A stretch of DNA of 64,000 nt from Eutreptiella sp. 'Long Island Sound 2002' (GCA_964036045.1 OZ038387.1:21591348-21655347); one strand, 5' to 3'. Counted from the stretch's first letter, positions 21,912 through 32,536 are shown. The notes: generated from the sequence alone by a model not told the origin. Program-made: numbers and translations.

Positions 21912-22870
21912 CCCCCACAGTATACCACTCACCAGGTGCTTGCGGGTGGATTTGGCTCACTTCGTGACTCCCTTGTTATAGCACTCACCCTGTGACCCTG
22001 TGTTTCTTGAGGCGTACCCCCCCCCCTATCTTCCACTCCATCCAACTAATACTGGGCCTCTCAAAATGTGCCACTCACCCTGTGCCTCTGGCAGTGTATA
22101 AATCAATCTGTGCCCCCCGATCCTGTTTCCCTCATCCTGTGCCTCGCAGTGCGCTATTCACCACACACTGTGCCGCTCACAGTTTGTGGCGACTCCTTCC
22201 AATGTGCTGCTCACAGGGGAAGAAATTGACAGACACAGGAACACACAGGGTGGGTGCTGTGACAGGCACGGGGTGGCGGTCGTAGAGAGGAAAACACAGC
22301 GTGTGTGGTGCACTGAGACAGGCGCGCATTGAGGGGAACAGAATGGGAGACAGAGGTTGAGTGGTGCACTGTGAGAGGCACAAAGGCACAGGATGAGGGG
22401 AGTAGAGTATGGGGCAACGTCAGTGGTACACTGTTAGAGGGTCGGGGTGAGGTAAATCGAGCAGGAGAGACAGGATCGGTGGTGCTGTGTGCGCAGGTGA
22501 CACAAACAGAGCGGGAGACACAGGATGGGTGATACGCTGTGAAAGGCGCGGGTTGAGGGGAATAGAGTGGGAGACACAGGGTGAGTGCTACACTATGAGA
22601 GGCATGTGCTGAGGATAATAGAGTAGCACGGGGTGAGGGTAATGGATTGGCAGACGCAGTGCGAATGGTAACACTGTGACGGGCACAGGATGGGGGGAAT
22701 ACAGTGAGAGGCCTAGGGGAATTGGTGGGGAGAGACGGGGTAAGTGTGCCGCGTGTCTGCTACAGTGTACCACTCACCCTATGTCCCCATTTCCCTCACC
22801 CTGTGTCTCACAGTGTAACACTCACCGCGTGCCGCCGCATCCATACTCCCTGCCTTGCGACACCCAGTAC
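21912..22870. repeat. Degenerate minisatellite (about 56 bp) in both orientations
   Basis: From about 22240 to 22740 a worn unit reads roughly CACTGTGAGAGGCACAGG, TGAGGGGAATAGAGTGGGAG, ACACAGGGTGAGTG; the clearest spacing is 56 bp (22515 to 22571). Before 22240 and after 22760 the reverse complement appears (CCACTCACCCTGTGCC, CTCACAGTGT). The result is a tail-to-tail arrangement that could fold into a long imperfect hairpin. Short open frames here are not credible genes. Confidence 0.6.
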
Positions 22871-23252
22871 ACAACAACCCCAGTAACCTTGTCGACACCA
22901 TGGAGAGCAAGGGTTGGGAGCCAGTGGGTCCGAAAGAACACGGGGCCCAGTCAGGCGCGGGGAGAGGGAGCGCTTTCGTCTTTTGCCTTCAGCCACATTT
23001 GACTTCACAACCAACTCCGAGTGATTTGGGTACGCACAAAGGGGACGATCAAAAACCCGTTCCTCCAAGTTGCCGCAACGCCGGTGATGCATGAGGGACG
23101 GTTTCTCGTGTTGAAAAGCAGGGCGAGAGGTGGGGCGCTGTCTTTAGCGAGCGTCCAGAACAGGACCGAGCCTGCCTGTATAATGCAGGGCCCCCACATC
23201 GGTTGTGCCCCCCCCTCCCTGCCTGCCCACATGGCGCAGGGGCAAAAAGGAC

Positions 23253-23699
23253 CTGAATGTCGACTTCAGAGCCTTCGGAGGCCTCAACGCCCGTCGTGAA
23301 ATCGTACGCCGCTCCTGAGCGGGCCTGGATCTTAGACGCGCCTTTGCACGTGGACTTCTGGCTCGTCCTGACCGTTGTCGATGAATCCGACGCATACAAC
23401 GTGGACGCTCCGGTCAGCTGCGCGGAATTGGCGGTCAGGGTGCTTGCTGACGTGCAGCTCACGGTCGACGACGAAGACATGTACAGAGCACTCGCCATGG
23501 TGATCGTGGATGACGCGACGGACCACGTTGCTGCAGCAATGCTGGTGACGCTACTGACGCTGAGAGTGCTAGACGTGCTGGTGAAGGTACCAGACGTGTG
23601 TGAAAGTGATGTGGCCGAGCAAGTGCTGGACGTCAATGTTGCAATGGCGGATGACAGGGACCAGGTCGAAACGCTCATTGTGCTGCTTGTAAGGATCAT
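23253..23699 (-). CDS. Ser/Thr-rich repetitive (beta-solenoid-like) protein, downstream exon
   Basis: A 149-codon open stretch starts after a CTGCGCAG acceptor and ends at a CAG|GTCCTT donor. The protein is almost entirely Ser, Thr, Ala and Val with regular hydrophobic spacing (SSTCSATSLSHTSGTFTSTS). This matches the style of the exon at 24306-24953, and both sites are in phase 0, so they probably belong to one gene. Short rungs of about 20 residues with alternating small and aliphatic residues are typical of right-handed beta-helix or adhesin-like surface proteins. That is an inference from composition; no family is recognised. The 3' end of the gene is not found; the frame runs on to 23049 without a clear function. 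Confidence 0.55.
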
Positions 23700-24305
23700 C
23701 TGCGCAGCGCTGGCCTAGATGCATGCATACGCACGAGCACTGGCAGGCATCGGCGTCAGCAGCAACACAGGCACAGGGCAGGTGTAGGCAGAGGGTCGGC
23801 GTCCTTCTGGGCACAGGCGGAAGCATACACGTAGTAGGCACACACGACAGCACAGGCAGGAACGCGAAGAAAAGAGAGGGTAGGGGTTTTGCACAAGCGC
23901 AAGCGCTGGGCAGCATCAGCACAGGCACAAAGGCAAGCAGAGGCACAAACACAAGCGTAGGCCTCGGCTCAGCCACAGATACAGGCACAGGGATGAGCAA
24001 AACCAGGTGCCTGCATAGCTCAGATGCAGGCCTCTGCATGTGGAAACGCAGCAGCAAACGGCAGGGACAGGGATGAAGACACGCATCGTGATGGGCATAG
24101 GCACACGTAGGCCAGACCTAGGCACGGGCCTTGGCATGGATAAACATGTGGACAAGCATGAGGACAGGCTGAGGCAACAAGAGCCGGCATCAGCACAGTC
24201 ACCGGAGCAGGCAAAAATGGAGGAATACGTCTAGGCATAGACATCGGCATTGCAGTACACAGAGGGAATGGGCAAAGGGCATGGATAGGATAGGCGTATG
24301 CACAC

Positions 24306-24953
24306 CAGAGCCAAACCCCCGGAAAACTCTGCAGTTCCTGATGTCGCCTCAAATACAGCGGATGAAAGCACACTTGTGAAGCTGGAGCAGGTGTAGCGGC
24401 ACCCGCTGCCAACCGTCACTCTGCTAGAGCTGCCGCTGACTTCGACGGTGTTGGAGAACTGGGTGATGGAGCTGGATGCGAGGGTGAAAGTGCCGGCGAT
24501 CGTGGATGCGATCTGGAAGATGGTTGTTGAAGCGGAGGCGAAAGAGATCACAGCGCCGGCGAGAGCCCTGAAATAACCACTGCCGGAGAAAGTGGAGCTG
24601 ACAGAGAAGGCGGACGAGGAACCAGACTGCAGTTCAAGGCCGGAGCTGCCGTCAAAATTGTACACTGCGCCGGAGTATGAGTTCGTGAACGAAGTGGTGA
24701 TTTGCAATATGGTGGAAGTAAAAGTGCTGGAGGGACCAGTGTTTTCGTACGTCGAGATGGAATACGAGCCAGAGCCTGAAAATCCACATGTGGTCGAGCA
24801 GCTGCATGAAAAAGTTCCCCCGGACCCGCTGGCCCCTGAGAGGTCCACTGTGCCTTCAGTGGTGCTGGAGCCACAAACACTGACCACGGTGGTGGAATCG
24901 ATGACGGTGACCACTGTGACTTGGGTCCCGTTTACAACGCCGGTGGTGAATCC
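24306..24953 (-). CDS. Ser/Thr-rich repetitive (beta-solenoid-like) protein, upstream exon
   Basis: Exactly 216 codons lie between a strong acceptor (TCCCTCTGTGTTACAG, exon base 1 at 24953) and a CTG|GTGTGC donor, both in phase 0. The exon contains several rungs of about 20-25 residues such as GLELQSGSSSAFSVSSTFSG and FQIASTIAGTFTLASSSITQ, plus a Cys cluster (SCSCSTTCG) near the N-terminal side and two further Cys near the end. This is the pattern of a secreted or surface beta-helix protein. The N-terminal exon with any signal peptide was not identified upstream (25.0-26.0 kb), where only weak open frames exist. Confidence 0.6.
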
Positions 24954-24959
24954 CTGTAA

Positions 24960-26285
24960 CACAGAGGGAGGGGTAGGCTCAGAAAGGAGGGACGGGGCAG
25001 CGGGGCGATAACAGAGCGGGGAGGGCAAACAGTGAAAAGTATAGCCGAGAGGGAAGGGGAGGGCATGTTGGGCAGGTGAGGATCCAGATGCAACAACAGA
25101 GGGGCGATACAAGTCTTGAGGAACCAGGGGTTAGACAAAAAGGGTACTAGGAGAGGGAGGCATGTGTCAGGCAAGGAGGCATGTGTATGGTGAGGAGTCA
25201 TGCATACAGAGCATGAGAAGGCATGCATATGGCAAGAAGGCATGCATAGGGCGAGGAGGCAGGGGCAGCGTGCAGAGGCACGGGCAGGGCGAGGAGCCGA
25301 AGTCAGTTTGGCTTTCTGGAAAACTTCCTTTTGTGCCACAGAGCGAGTCTTGGTGCAAGAAGTGGAGCTGATCACAACCGTTGTGACAGATTCTGCCAAA
25401 CATCGAAACACACTGTTGTGCCGTTGTGTCGCTTTGTTGCGTGCCAGTGCGTCGTTGCTGTTGTACCCTTCTGCCATTTTCACCGAATGAGACTTGCCCA
25501 AGCCAGAGCGCTTCAGCCTGCTCCCAGCAGGAAAAAAAGAAAAGCGCCCCCTGTTGCACATGTAATGTGGTATCTCCCAACAGAGTGATTGGAGAGAACA
25601 ACAGTGGTTGGATGATAAACGACGGTGGTCGGAGGGTATTTGAGGGCATAGGTTCTGGAGTCCTTGCCAGTCGAGGTTTGTCTGCCCATTGGAGCAAAAT
25701 ACATGCATCCAGTAGATAGGGCAGCCAGCACAGCTGCTCAAGCACGCAAGGGGACTACTGGCGTCCCAGCATGATGCCGAAAATAGCAAGTGACCACCCC
25801 ATAGGGCATGCGTAGCAAACCTCAAAGGGTGCTCCACAACTATGCCAAAAGCTGCCCTAACCTGCCCTTTAGGGAAGTCCACATAGGGATACAATGTCCT
25901 CACACCGGTAAGGAGCATGCATGGCCGGCTGCTAAGCAGTGTTGTCACGGATACCGCCTTGCTTATGCGTTTTGCATGCCGTAATGTTGGTCTCCAAATC
26001 CGAATCCAACCCCCACCCACCGCAAACCCCCAACCCGCACCACATTCTTAGGCGGCTCTAAGCGAGTGGTCGGCCGAAACCCAAGAGTGTTTCGGCCCAT
26101 AGTGAAGAATCACAGTTTTTAAAAGGGCCTTGTGGGGCACTGCATTTTGAAATGGTTGCTGTAACCCCTGTTTGGGGGAATTATGTATTTTCAGACCTAA
26201 GGGTCCCATCAAAATTTTAGTGTTCCACATCCACGTTTCATAGTGCAGTGATCAAAACCCAGCGTTGAACCCCCCCCCCCCCCTC
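24960..26285. other. No gene recognised; weak open frames
   Basis: A minus-strand frame open from about 26020 to 24932 runs through low-complexity Pro/His/Leu text and overlaps the acceptor of the exon below, so most of it is probably intron or spacer. A purine-rich stretch with repeated GCATG motifs lies at 25150-25280, and a 14-C run ends the interval near 26282. Confidence 0.5.
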
Positions 26286-26676
26286 AATGACATACCTGTG
26301 TGGTGTTTACAAACCACCGTTCTGTATTGACGGTTTTATGATCAATGAAACCATCACCTATTTTGGAGTGCCTGTTTGGCACCACTCCACACGCTGGTGG
26401 TGTGTGGTTGCTTAGCAACCTATGAATCACCTGGAAATGAAAAGTGCAGGGCACCAAGCAAACACAGGCAAGCAATGGACGATGCATAGTACGTTGATAC
26501 ATGTAGGCATGCTCAAGCAGTATTATATTGGTGAACAAACAAGGTGCAGTTACAAAGATAATGAACTTTGTGAATGAATACATATTGAAGAACACGTAGT
26601 CAAACCTCACACCTATGTGTACTGTTGATGAGAAACACCATAAAAAATGCACCAATATAGCACTGTAAAAATGCAA
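26284..26676 (-). CDS. Weak hypothetical ORF
   Basis: A 130-codon frame rich in Phe, Ile, His and Cys. It has no recognisable domain, and its hydrophobic stretches alternate with text that looks translated from AT-rich spacer. It may be intergenic DNA. Confidence 0.15.
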   Translation of the reverse strand: MHFYSAILVHFLWCFSSTVHIGVRFDYVFFNMYSFTKFIIFVTAPCLFTNIILLEHAYMYQRTMHRPLLACVCLVPCTFHFQVIHRLLSNHTPPACGVVPNRHSKIGDGFIDHKTVNTERWFVNTTQVCH

Positions 26677-26684
26677 ATTCGCTC

Positions 26685-26708
26685 AAGAGCGCTCTGCAGA
26701 GCGTTCTT
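26685..26708. repeat. 24-bp palindrome, copy 1
   Basis: AAGAGCGCTCTG followed by CAGAGCGTTCTT. It matches the perfect palindrome at 29121-29144 except for one base. Confidence 0.85.
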
Positions 26709-26813
26709 CAATTGAAAACTAAAAAAAAAGCATACCATGTCGCAAACCACTGCTTGTTGGAACACTGGGGCCAAAACAATGAAACGAACAGAAACAGACT
26801 CCTGCAGCACCCA

Positions 26814-27288
26814 TTACTTCTTCTTACTCACCGCCTTGGGCTTTGGTTTGGCGGTCGTTGCACCCTTCACCCTGTTCTGGAACGAATCCAAGCTCCCTGG
26901 AGGTTTGAAGGGCTTGTTTCCACCACCACTGCTGGAACTGGAGCGGTCATGCTTGTCATCCTTGGCATCTTGCTCCTGGCTCTGTCTTTTCCTTTTTGCT
27001 GGTGTGGTTCTCTTCTGAGGCTCCAAGCAATCGTCGTCATCCTCGCCAGTTCCATCCACATCGTCATCACTCTCCTCGCATTTCACTTTCTCCACCCCAA
27101 CCGGCATCCCATTGACAATATCCTTCATCCATCTAGCCCAGCCAATGATGTACAAGGCATCCAGAACCTGAATTATCTCCTGGCTGTCAGAGATGAGTTG
27201 CTGCAAACCATAAAGCTCTCCAGTGTATCCCAGATCCATGTTGATATTCATAACCAGTCCATTACACAAATGGGCAGGCAACTAATGA
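26814..27288 (-). CDS. Unknown multi-exon gene, C-terminal exon with acidic and basic tail
   Basis: The frame ends in ...PKPKAVSKKK and a stop at 26814. It reads LGYTGELYGLQQLISDSQEI, a Trp-rich segment (IIGWARWMKDIVNG), an acidic stretch (CEESDDDVDGTGEDDDDC), then the basic KRTTPAKRKRQ, which resembles a nuclear localisation signal, and a Ser/Gly linker. The composition argues for a nuclear protein. A TTAG acceptor at about 27289 precedes the exon. The 266-codon frame on the opposite strand is its antisense shadow. The link to the next exon is not resolved, since most donor choices break the frame. Confidence 0.55.
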
Positions 27289-27299
27289 TATGGGGTGCA

Positions 27300-27693
27300 G
27301 TAGAGAATCCAAGGCTCCTCACCGGGGGCCCACTGTGGTGGTGGCACGATACCAAGCACTTGCAGCAACCATCCAGCAATACCAATAGTGATTTGAGATG
27401 CGCACGACCCCTGATCAATATTGATGTAGTTTGGGACCTTCACTGTCAATTTGTTTGGTGTGCCTATCAATGCAAGTCGTTCGGAGTATCGATACACACT
27501 GTGGCTTGTTGATCGATCGTATATCCAGACCTGCATCCACTGCCATCCCTGAGTTGCGTCCAGGTCCTTCAACGAGTGACCAATGTGTTTCACGGCCCCG
27601 GGCTTGCCAGCAATGCAAATAGGTGCGGCTTTCATGAGCAACTTGCCAATCAGGGGATGAATGTCCTCTGTACCATCTGGTCCCAGTTCCCAA
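27300..27693 (-). CDS. Unknown multi-exon gene, internal exon
   Basis: A clear acceptor (CTGTGTTTTGATTGTAG, exon base 1 near 27693) opens a frame reading ILWELGPDGTEDIHPLIGKL then LMKAAPICIAGKPGAVKHIG, WQWMQVWIYDR and PNYINIDQGSCASQITIGIA. The frame stays open to a TAG at the next exon's acceptor; the true donor is uncertain (GTGAGG or an upstream GTGCTT). The text looks like a folded globular domain. I do not recognise it. Confidence 0.55.
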
Positions 27694-27747
27694 AGAATCT
27701 ACAATCAAAACACAGTTAGACAGACCAATTTTAATCGAATCCGGAGG

Positions 27748-27771
27748 AAGAACGCTCTGCAGAGTGTTTCG
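27748..27771. repeat. 24-bp palindrome, copy 2
   Basis: AAGAACGCTCTG then CAGAGTGTTTCG: the left arm is intact and the right arm has mutated. It lies in the presumed intron just upstream of the exon starting near 27693. Confidence 0.8.
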
Positions 27772-27879
27772 ACGAGGAAACCGAATATTGACTGCACAAT
27801 CGACAAGGAATGGAACACACCGCTGCGTAGGGTCTTGCTGCAAAGGTAGCTGGCACACCACGGCCCTCGATGACTAGCG

Positions 27880-28209
27880 CAATAAAGATTTTTGTCCCTG
27901 TATCATCGTCGTCCTCATTTGTGGCCTCAGTTCCCGTGTTCCGGAGGACAACGACCTTGTCGTCAGTGAGCTCCACGTCAACTGTTGGCACAGGCGTCGA
28001 CAGGGCAATCCTGACAGCCTTCCACTCCTCTGCACTGCACAACGGGCATTTTTGCACTGCATCCCACGGCGGGTATGGGGTAGACTCTGACCAGCGCTAG
28101 CGGCCTGTGTTCATCTTCACCACAGTGGTACTCCTTAGCATTTTTCGGATACGCAACATCTCGGATTCATTTTCTACATAGAAAATTTCACAGAAATTCG
28201 GGACTGTTA
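27880..28209 (-). CDS. Unknown multi-exon gene, internal exons with CPLC motif
   Basis: Two pieces read well. After a GGCATTACAG acceptor (base 1 at 28209): TVPNFCEIFYVENESEMLRI. From about 28057: QKCPLCSAEEWKAVRIALST then PVPTVDVELTDDKVVVL and an acidic NEDDDDTG. A short intron ending GGATGCAG probably separates them. A CxxC pair suggests half of a zinc site. The gene is the same as, or next to, that of the flanking exons. Its function is unknown. Confidence 0.45.
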
Positions 28210-28259
28210 CTGTAATGCCACGAGAATGAATGAATCAGCAGACAGGCATACTTCTGGTC

Positions 28260-28507
28260 TCATGTACCATACTGTTCTCCGGATGCATCCAAATAATCTC
28301 CCAGGCTCTGTCCTTCTTCAGTCCACGGCACAGTCTTGCCAGTCCACTCACTTTTACCTTGTCCGACCTCAGAAATGACATGACCTTGAAATATTGGTCC
28401 GGTCCGGGGGGAATGGGGCGAAGGAGCAAAGCGGCGGTGATAGAAATTGTCAAACCAAACAATGTGTTGGAAGTGTTTAACCAGGTCCCAGAGATCCCGA
28501 GCCATCT
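28260..28507 (-). CDS. Unknown multi-exon gene, exon with WFDNFY motif
   Basis: After the acceptor GTGCTTACCAG the frame begins MARDLWDLVKHFQHIVWFDN and continues FYHRRFAPSPHSPRTGPIFQ before candidate donors CAAG|GTCATG and CAAG|GTAAAA. An aromatic-flanked Asp-Asn pair after a beta-strand recalls the second catalytic Asp segment of DDE transposases (hDNf/y). Without the rest of the fold this is a weak hint only. The 3' boundary is uncertain. Confidence 0.35.
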
Positions 28508-28577
28508 GGTAAGCACGTTGATGTGTGCTGCCAACATTATACGCACAAGCTCCCAAGTGGGAGAGTTTCCTCCTTAC

Positions 28578-29033
28578 TTACCTAGACATAGGAACATCAT
28601 CTACAGGATGGCAAGCCCTGGGCTTATAACGTTTGTGCATCAAACGCCACAGGTTGAATGCCTCTATGCAAAGGGGGGAGTACCAATGGGGGGGGTGATG
28701 CACCACTCTTTTTTGCCAACCATGCCTTTCGAACATCGCCAAGCGAGCGCCGAGTCCTTGCATCACCCCGACGCCCACATACCCACTGTACGAAAGCTCC
28801 GGGTCCCCCACTTGTTCTGTCGTCCTGAACAGCATGTCCAATGAACTCCTCCACACTAGAATAGTCCGGCAGAGTTGACAATAATTTGTGGAATGGCTTG
28901 GGATCCATTGTGCAGCTGCCAAGGGACCCATGAGGTAGAGAAGTACTTGAGTAGGTGTTGCCCCACAATCCGACAGTCCATTGACTCCGATACCAGGAAG
29001 AGTTTTGGGACAAGAACGCTTTGCAGAGCGTTC
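28578..29033 (-). CDS. Unknown multi-exon gene, upstream exon (frame uncertain)
   Basis: Between the palindrome at 29012 and about 28580 two frames are open. One reads VGLWGNTYSSTSLPHGSLGS then LLSTLPDYSSVEEFIGHAV, the other LYLMGPLAAAQWIPSHSTNY. The former looks more protein-like in its second half. I cannot choose on sequence alone, so this entry marks a probable exon without a settled product. Confidence 0.35.
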   Translation of the reverse strand, partial: ERSAKRSCPKTLPGIGVNGLSDCGATPTQVLLYLMGPLAAAQWIPSHSTNYCQLCRTILVWRSSLDMLFRTTEQVGDPELSYSGYVGVGVMQGLGARLAMFERHGWQKRVVHHPPHWYSPLCIEAFNLWRLMHKRYKPRACHPVDDVPMSR

Positions 29034-29035
29034 TT
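29012..29035. repeat. 24-bp palindrome, copy 3
   Basis: AAGAACGCTTTG followed by CAGAGCGTTCTT, one mismatch from perfect symmetry. Confidence 0.85.
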
Positions 29036-29120
29036 GATGTCCAGTGGGCCACAACGGGAGCAGCAAAAGAGATAACAGGTATGACAGTAAAATGCAACCA
29101 TTATTGAGGAGCTTCCAACA

Positions 29121-29144
29121 AAGAACGCTCTGCAGAGCGTTCTT
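29121..29144. repeat. 24-bp palindrome, copy 4 (perfect)
   Basis: AAGAACGCTCTG is followed at once by its exact reverse complement, giving a PstI-type CTGCAG centre. It is inside a presumed intron whose donor (CACAAG|GTATGG) is at about 29205. CTCTGCAG could itself serve as a 3' splice site in either orientation. Confidence 0.9.
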
Positions 29145-29205
29145 GAGCAATGTTCCAGTTTTGAAGGTATTCATAATGATATTCGGTGTGGACAAGCACC
29201 ATACC

Positions 29206-29320
29206 TTGTGATAGTTGAGGTAATGTAGCATCCAATCAATAAATGACCAAGATGCCAAGTAGTAAGATAACCCAAAGTTGTCTTTGTCAATTGAAGTACC
29301 CCTCAGTGGACGGCAACAAC
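29206..29320 (-). CDS. Unknown multi-exon gene, early exon
   Basis: The frame reads TSIDKDNFGLSYYLASWSFI then DWMLHYLNYHK up to a good donor (AAG|GTATGG). The text is rich in aromatic residues and looks helical. The 5' boundary is not certain; a CACTGAG acceptor near 29320 is possible. Confidence 0.4.
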
Positions 29321-29466
29321 AGGACATTGGCGAAGGCGTTCGCAATATTGAAGTAATGGGTGCTGCAGCTGTTAACCACACTCAACAACAAACCAAACAA
29401 CAGGGGCAAACGCAACAGTGTAGAACCATTGCATGGGGGGGGGTGTTTGAAATGGATTTTAGTTGA

Positions 29467-29490
29467 AAGAACGCTCTGCAAAGCGTTCTT
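29467..29490. repeat. 24-bp palindrome, copy 5, with a half copy at 29621-29633
   Basis: AAGAACGCTCTG followed by CAAAGCGTTCTT. A further right-arm-only remnant, GAGAGCGTTCTTG, stands at 29621-29633. Confidence 0.8.
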
Positions 29491-29639
29491 GAACACAAAC
29501 TCCATAAATCATGGTATGAATAAGCAATGTGTACAAAGAAATAAAATTCAAGCATTGCGGGGTGGTACAAGAGGCAATTCAGCAAACATAGTAAAATATG
29601 CGAGTAGTAGAGGAATTTTGGAGAGCGTTCTTGTTGCCA

Positions 29640-31090
29640 ATATCCATTACAAGAATGCTCGTATCGTGTATCCAACAGGTAAATAACAAAACAAAAATGA
29701 CCATGTGAAAGAAATGGGTGATACGGACCCTCTGTAGGTGCAAAGGTTCATACATGTTCCGTACACAGTGTGTGATGTATACAACTCTCTGCAGCAACGT
29801 GGTACTATGCGGTGACACACCTGATTCCACACGGCACCCAAACAGTGTGAAAAAGAGGGAGTGTATAGTTAGTTTTGAAAATGGACCCTCCGGCTCATTT
29901 CTGGCAACCATTTGTGACTCGCTTAGATCCGCCTAAGACATTCCTCCTTGGGATGGTTGCCAATTTCACCCGCTTGACTGGGGAGGTGGTTGTGACGAAG
30001 ATTGACGGCCCTTCACAATGTGGTGACGCATGTTGATGTATCACATACCAGTAGTCGGCTGAGATTGTGCACCACAATCATGCAGTAGTCATGTGTCATG
30101 TACCACTTGCATGATGCTTGTGCCTAGTGTACGGCCCTGGTACTAGAACCTTCCCAAGGGCGGGGGAGTGGGGTGCCGTCACTTGGCAACTGTGCCCTAA
30201 GGGGCAAGGGGGGAGGATGAGGGACAAGCTTATGCAGCTACCCCACCGTGGCCACCGGGGAGGCGGGCACGAATGTGTGGGAGACCCTCTGTGTCTCCTC
30301 CACACAACTTAGACGGTATTACGCCACGCCTGAACATAGCCCTGGGCCGGGGGTGGGTGTTCCACAATCCTTCCCAAGAGCTTCCTAGCATACAGGTACG
30401 GGCATCTATGGTTGGGACCTAGGACTCCCTTCTCGCGCTAGGTGCCCCACATCGGTGCTTAGGATGGTCACCCTAAAGTATCAGGTCTAGGTTGATCAAT
30501 TCCACCACCATTTGTTCCCTGGTGGGATAGCAAACGGACCTAATGTTGTGTTACCAGCCCACTATGGGGACTAGATTCCCTTTCCATGGGCTCCGAACAT
30601 GCACGCCTTGCGCCACCGGTCAATTCTCGCACTCCTTTGCCATTGCCACATGAGTAATTACATGAGGTTGCTCGCTGTCTGCTCCGCTTCCTATGCAACG
30701 CGACTAAATCATCACCCATTTGATGTAAGCTCCCACTATCCCCAGCTCCAGTCAGATTTTTGAGGCCATGGGGCTAGTTAGTGCGAGAGGGTGTCTCCAA
30801 TGTACTCCCACAAAACTGGCACTTGTTTCCGAGAGCCCCCAACAGCAGGCAAAAACACCGGACACTTGGATATGTGACATCAAAACCCATGTCAGTAGGC
30901 AACTGTGCCTATAAGCATAGTCACAGCAAGCAGCAGTGGAACCCAAACATATCCAAATTCATCGGATTTACAACTTAGTTCATGAAGTGCAACTCATACC
31001 GCCCAGGCCGATCGTTGATGAAGGTCCAATTCCAACATGGCCACCATGACTTCCGTATTAGTCGAGCTGGGAGTATGCCCCCACCGGCAC
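29640..31090. other. No convincing gene
   Basis: A 110-codon minus frame (29579-29911) and a few short frames occur, but none shows splice sites, a domain or sustained protein-like text. The stretch 30100-30780 has mixed composition with no repeats that I can see. Confidence 0.45.
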
Positions 31091-31350
31091 CAAAACTAAA
31101 ACGTCATATGCAAAGCCGCCAAATGGTGATTCATCGGGATACCCAAGAGCACCCAGCAGTGCACATACCTAGGCGGGTAACCGTACACCAATGACCGAAC
31201 CGCCCGAGCTGCCTGGTTCATATCATGAACATCTGCCTGACATAAATGCAGCCAAAGTGTCACATGCTGCCCCACACAAAATGGGGGGAACATGGGGCGC
31301 ATGGCAGAGGAGGTAGAACATACAGAATGTCACAAGTTATGCTCATGGAG

Positions 31351-32062
31351 TCACGCACACCCTACCACTCGAGGTGACCCAAAGATAGATGAAGCTGCCT
31401 GCACAAACAAAGCAGTTGCAAACAAAACGGAATAGTCCCCTGGAATCAAGTCCGTCAGGGCACATTTCTGTTGCACTAGAACATCCCCTTTGAATTCTGG
31501 AGGTAGATGGAACCTGACCTTTTCAACCCACTCCTCACTAGGCGGCTTGTCGGTGTCCAAGGACAATGCCACAGAAAACGGAAGCGGTTGGAAGGAAAGG
31601 AGGAGGTGTTGTGAATGCATGCGGCCGGGGTGGGAGAAGATGTGCGATACAAAATGTAACCCAATACATTGGTCCATCCTTGGCTGCTGACCCAAGTGGG
31701 ACTAGGTAGTAGGAAAAACTTTGGTTAGAAGCGACTCCTTTTGGAACTAGTTTAAACGGTCCACGCTATCTGCCACAGCACGGGGGAAACCTAGAGCCCA
31801 TCCGAGATTTTTGTTGAAATCACCCAAAAACAATCTGCCACATCCCCGGAGACAACAACCGCAAAGCTTGGGTCCAGGTGAGCAAAGGCTCGTAGTCTTC
31901 ATAAGTACCGGAAGCATGTAGACCGACAACAAAGAAAACAATACTATGCATCTCGAAACACATTGTCCACCCCGCATCCATCCGCCCGTATTTTAGTTCG
32001 CCGGAACACAAAACTGGAGACACGGCACAAAAGTGGGGCAACCCCAAGACAATTTCGCGCAC
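31351..32062 (-). pseudogene. LINE-type apurinic endonuclease fragment, frameshifted
   Basis: The minus strand reads WTMCFEMHSIVFFVVGLHAS then GTYEDYEPLLTWTQAL and MWQIVFG followed by a TGA. One base over, the frame continues GDFNKNLGWALGFPRA. Joined, IVFGDFN is the hallmark of LINE endonuclease domains (strand, then G-DFN), and FFVVGLHAS..YEDYEPLL fits the preceding strand and helix. Downstream, 31351-31695 reads LLLSFQPLPFSVALSLDTDK and KVRFHLPPEF, like the end of such domains just before the linker to reverse transcriptase. The catalytic SDH is seen only as SQH, and at least one frameshift (near 31830) is present. No reverse transcriptase is found nearby, so this is a dead fragment. Confidence 0.45.
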
Positions 32063-32533
32063 CCGCTCTGAAATAAGTCGAGTACAAGGGGTGGAAGCGG
32101 TAGTTAGCCCCTAGGCCTGTGATTTCCTATCACGACACCACTTCCAGAACGGAGTGGAACTCCAGGAAATGACACAACACCTGCAACTTAGTGGTGATAG
32201 TTTGCTGTACATTTTAAATCAAAAATTGAATGTTCGCCACATGTTCTAGGGGAGAACCGATTGTAGGTCCATTGGAAATCAGCACTTCTCCCTGACGATT
32301 CGAGGGTTGGGAGAGTTCCCACTGGATATGTTTGCATAGAGAGGGGGGTGATGTAGCCAATGCCCAAACGAGACAACATGCACATAAATATGCAGGGGTT
32401 CAAGATCATAATCAAAACCCCACATAGGACAGTTGGCCCGTGTGAAATTGAACTGAGGCCCGGGTATAATTGGCATACTATAAAAGAACTATGTCACATC
32501 TAGAGTGCAAATACAGGCAACCCTTTGGCGTGC

Positions 32534-32536
<3 letters not shown>

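Noticed and set aside
26712-27512. 266-codon plus-strand ORF with hydrophobic segments
   Set aside because: It is the exact antisense of two minus-strand exons that have splice acceptors, an NLS-like motif and a natural KKK stop. The hydrophobic look comes from antisense Asp/Glu/Ser-rich codons.
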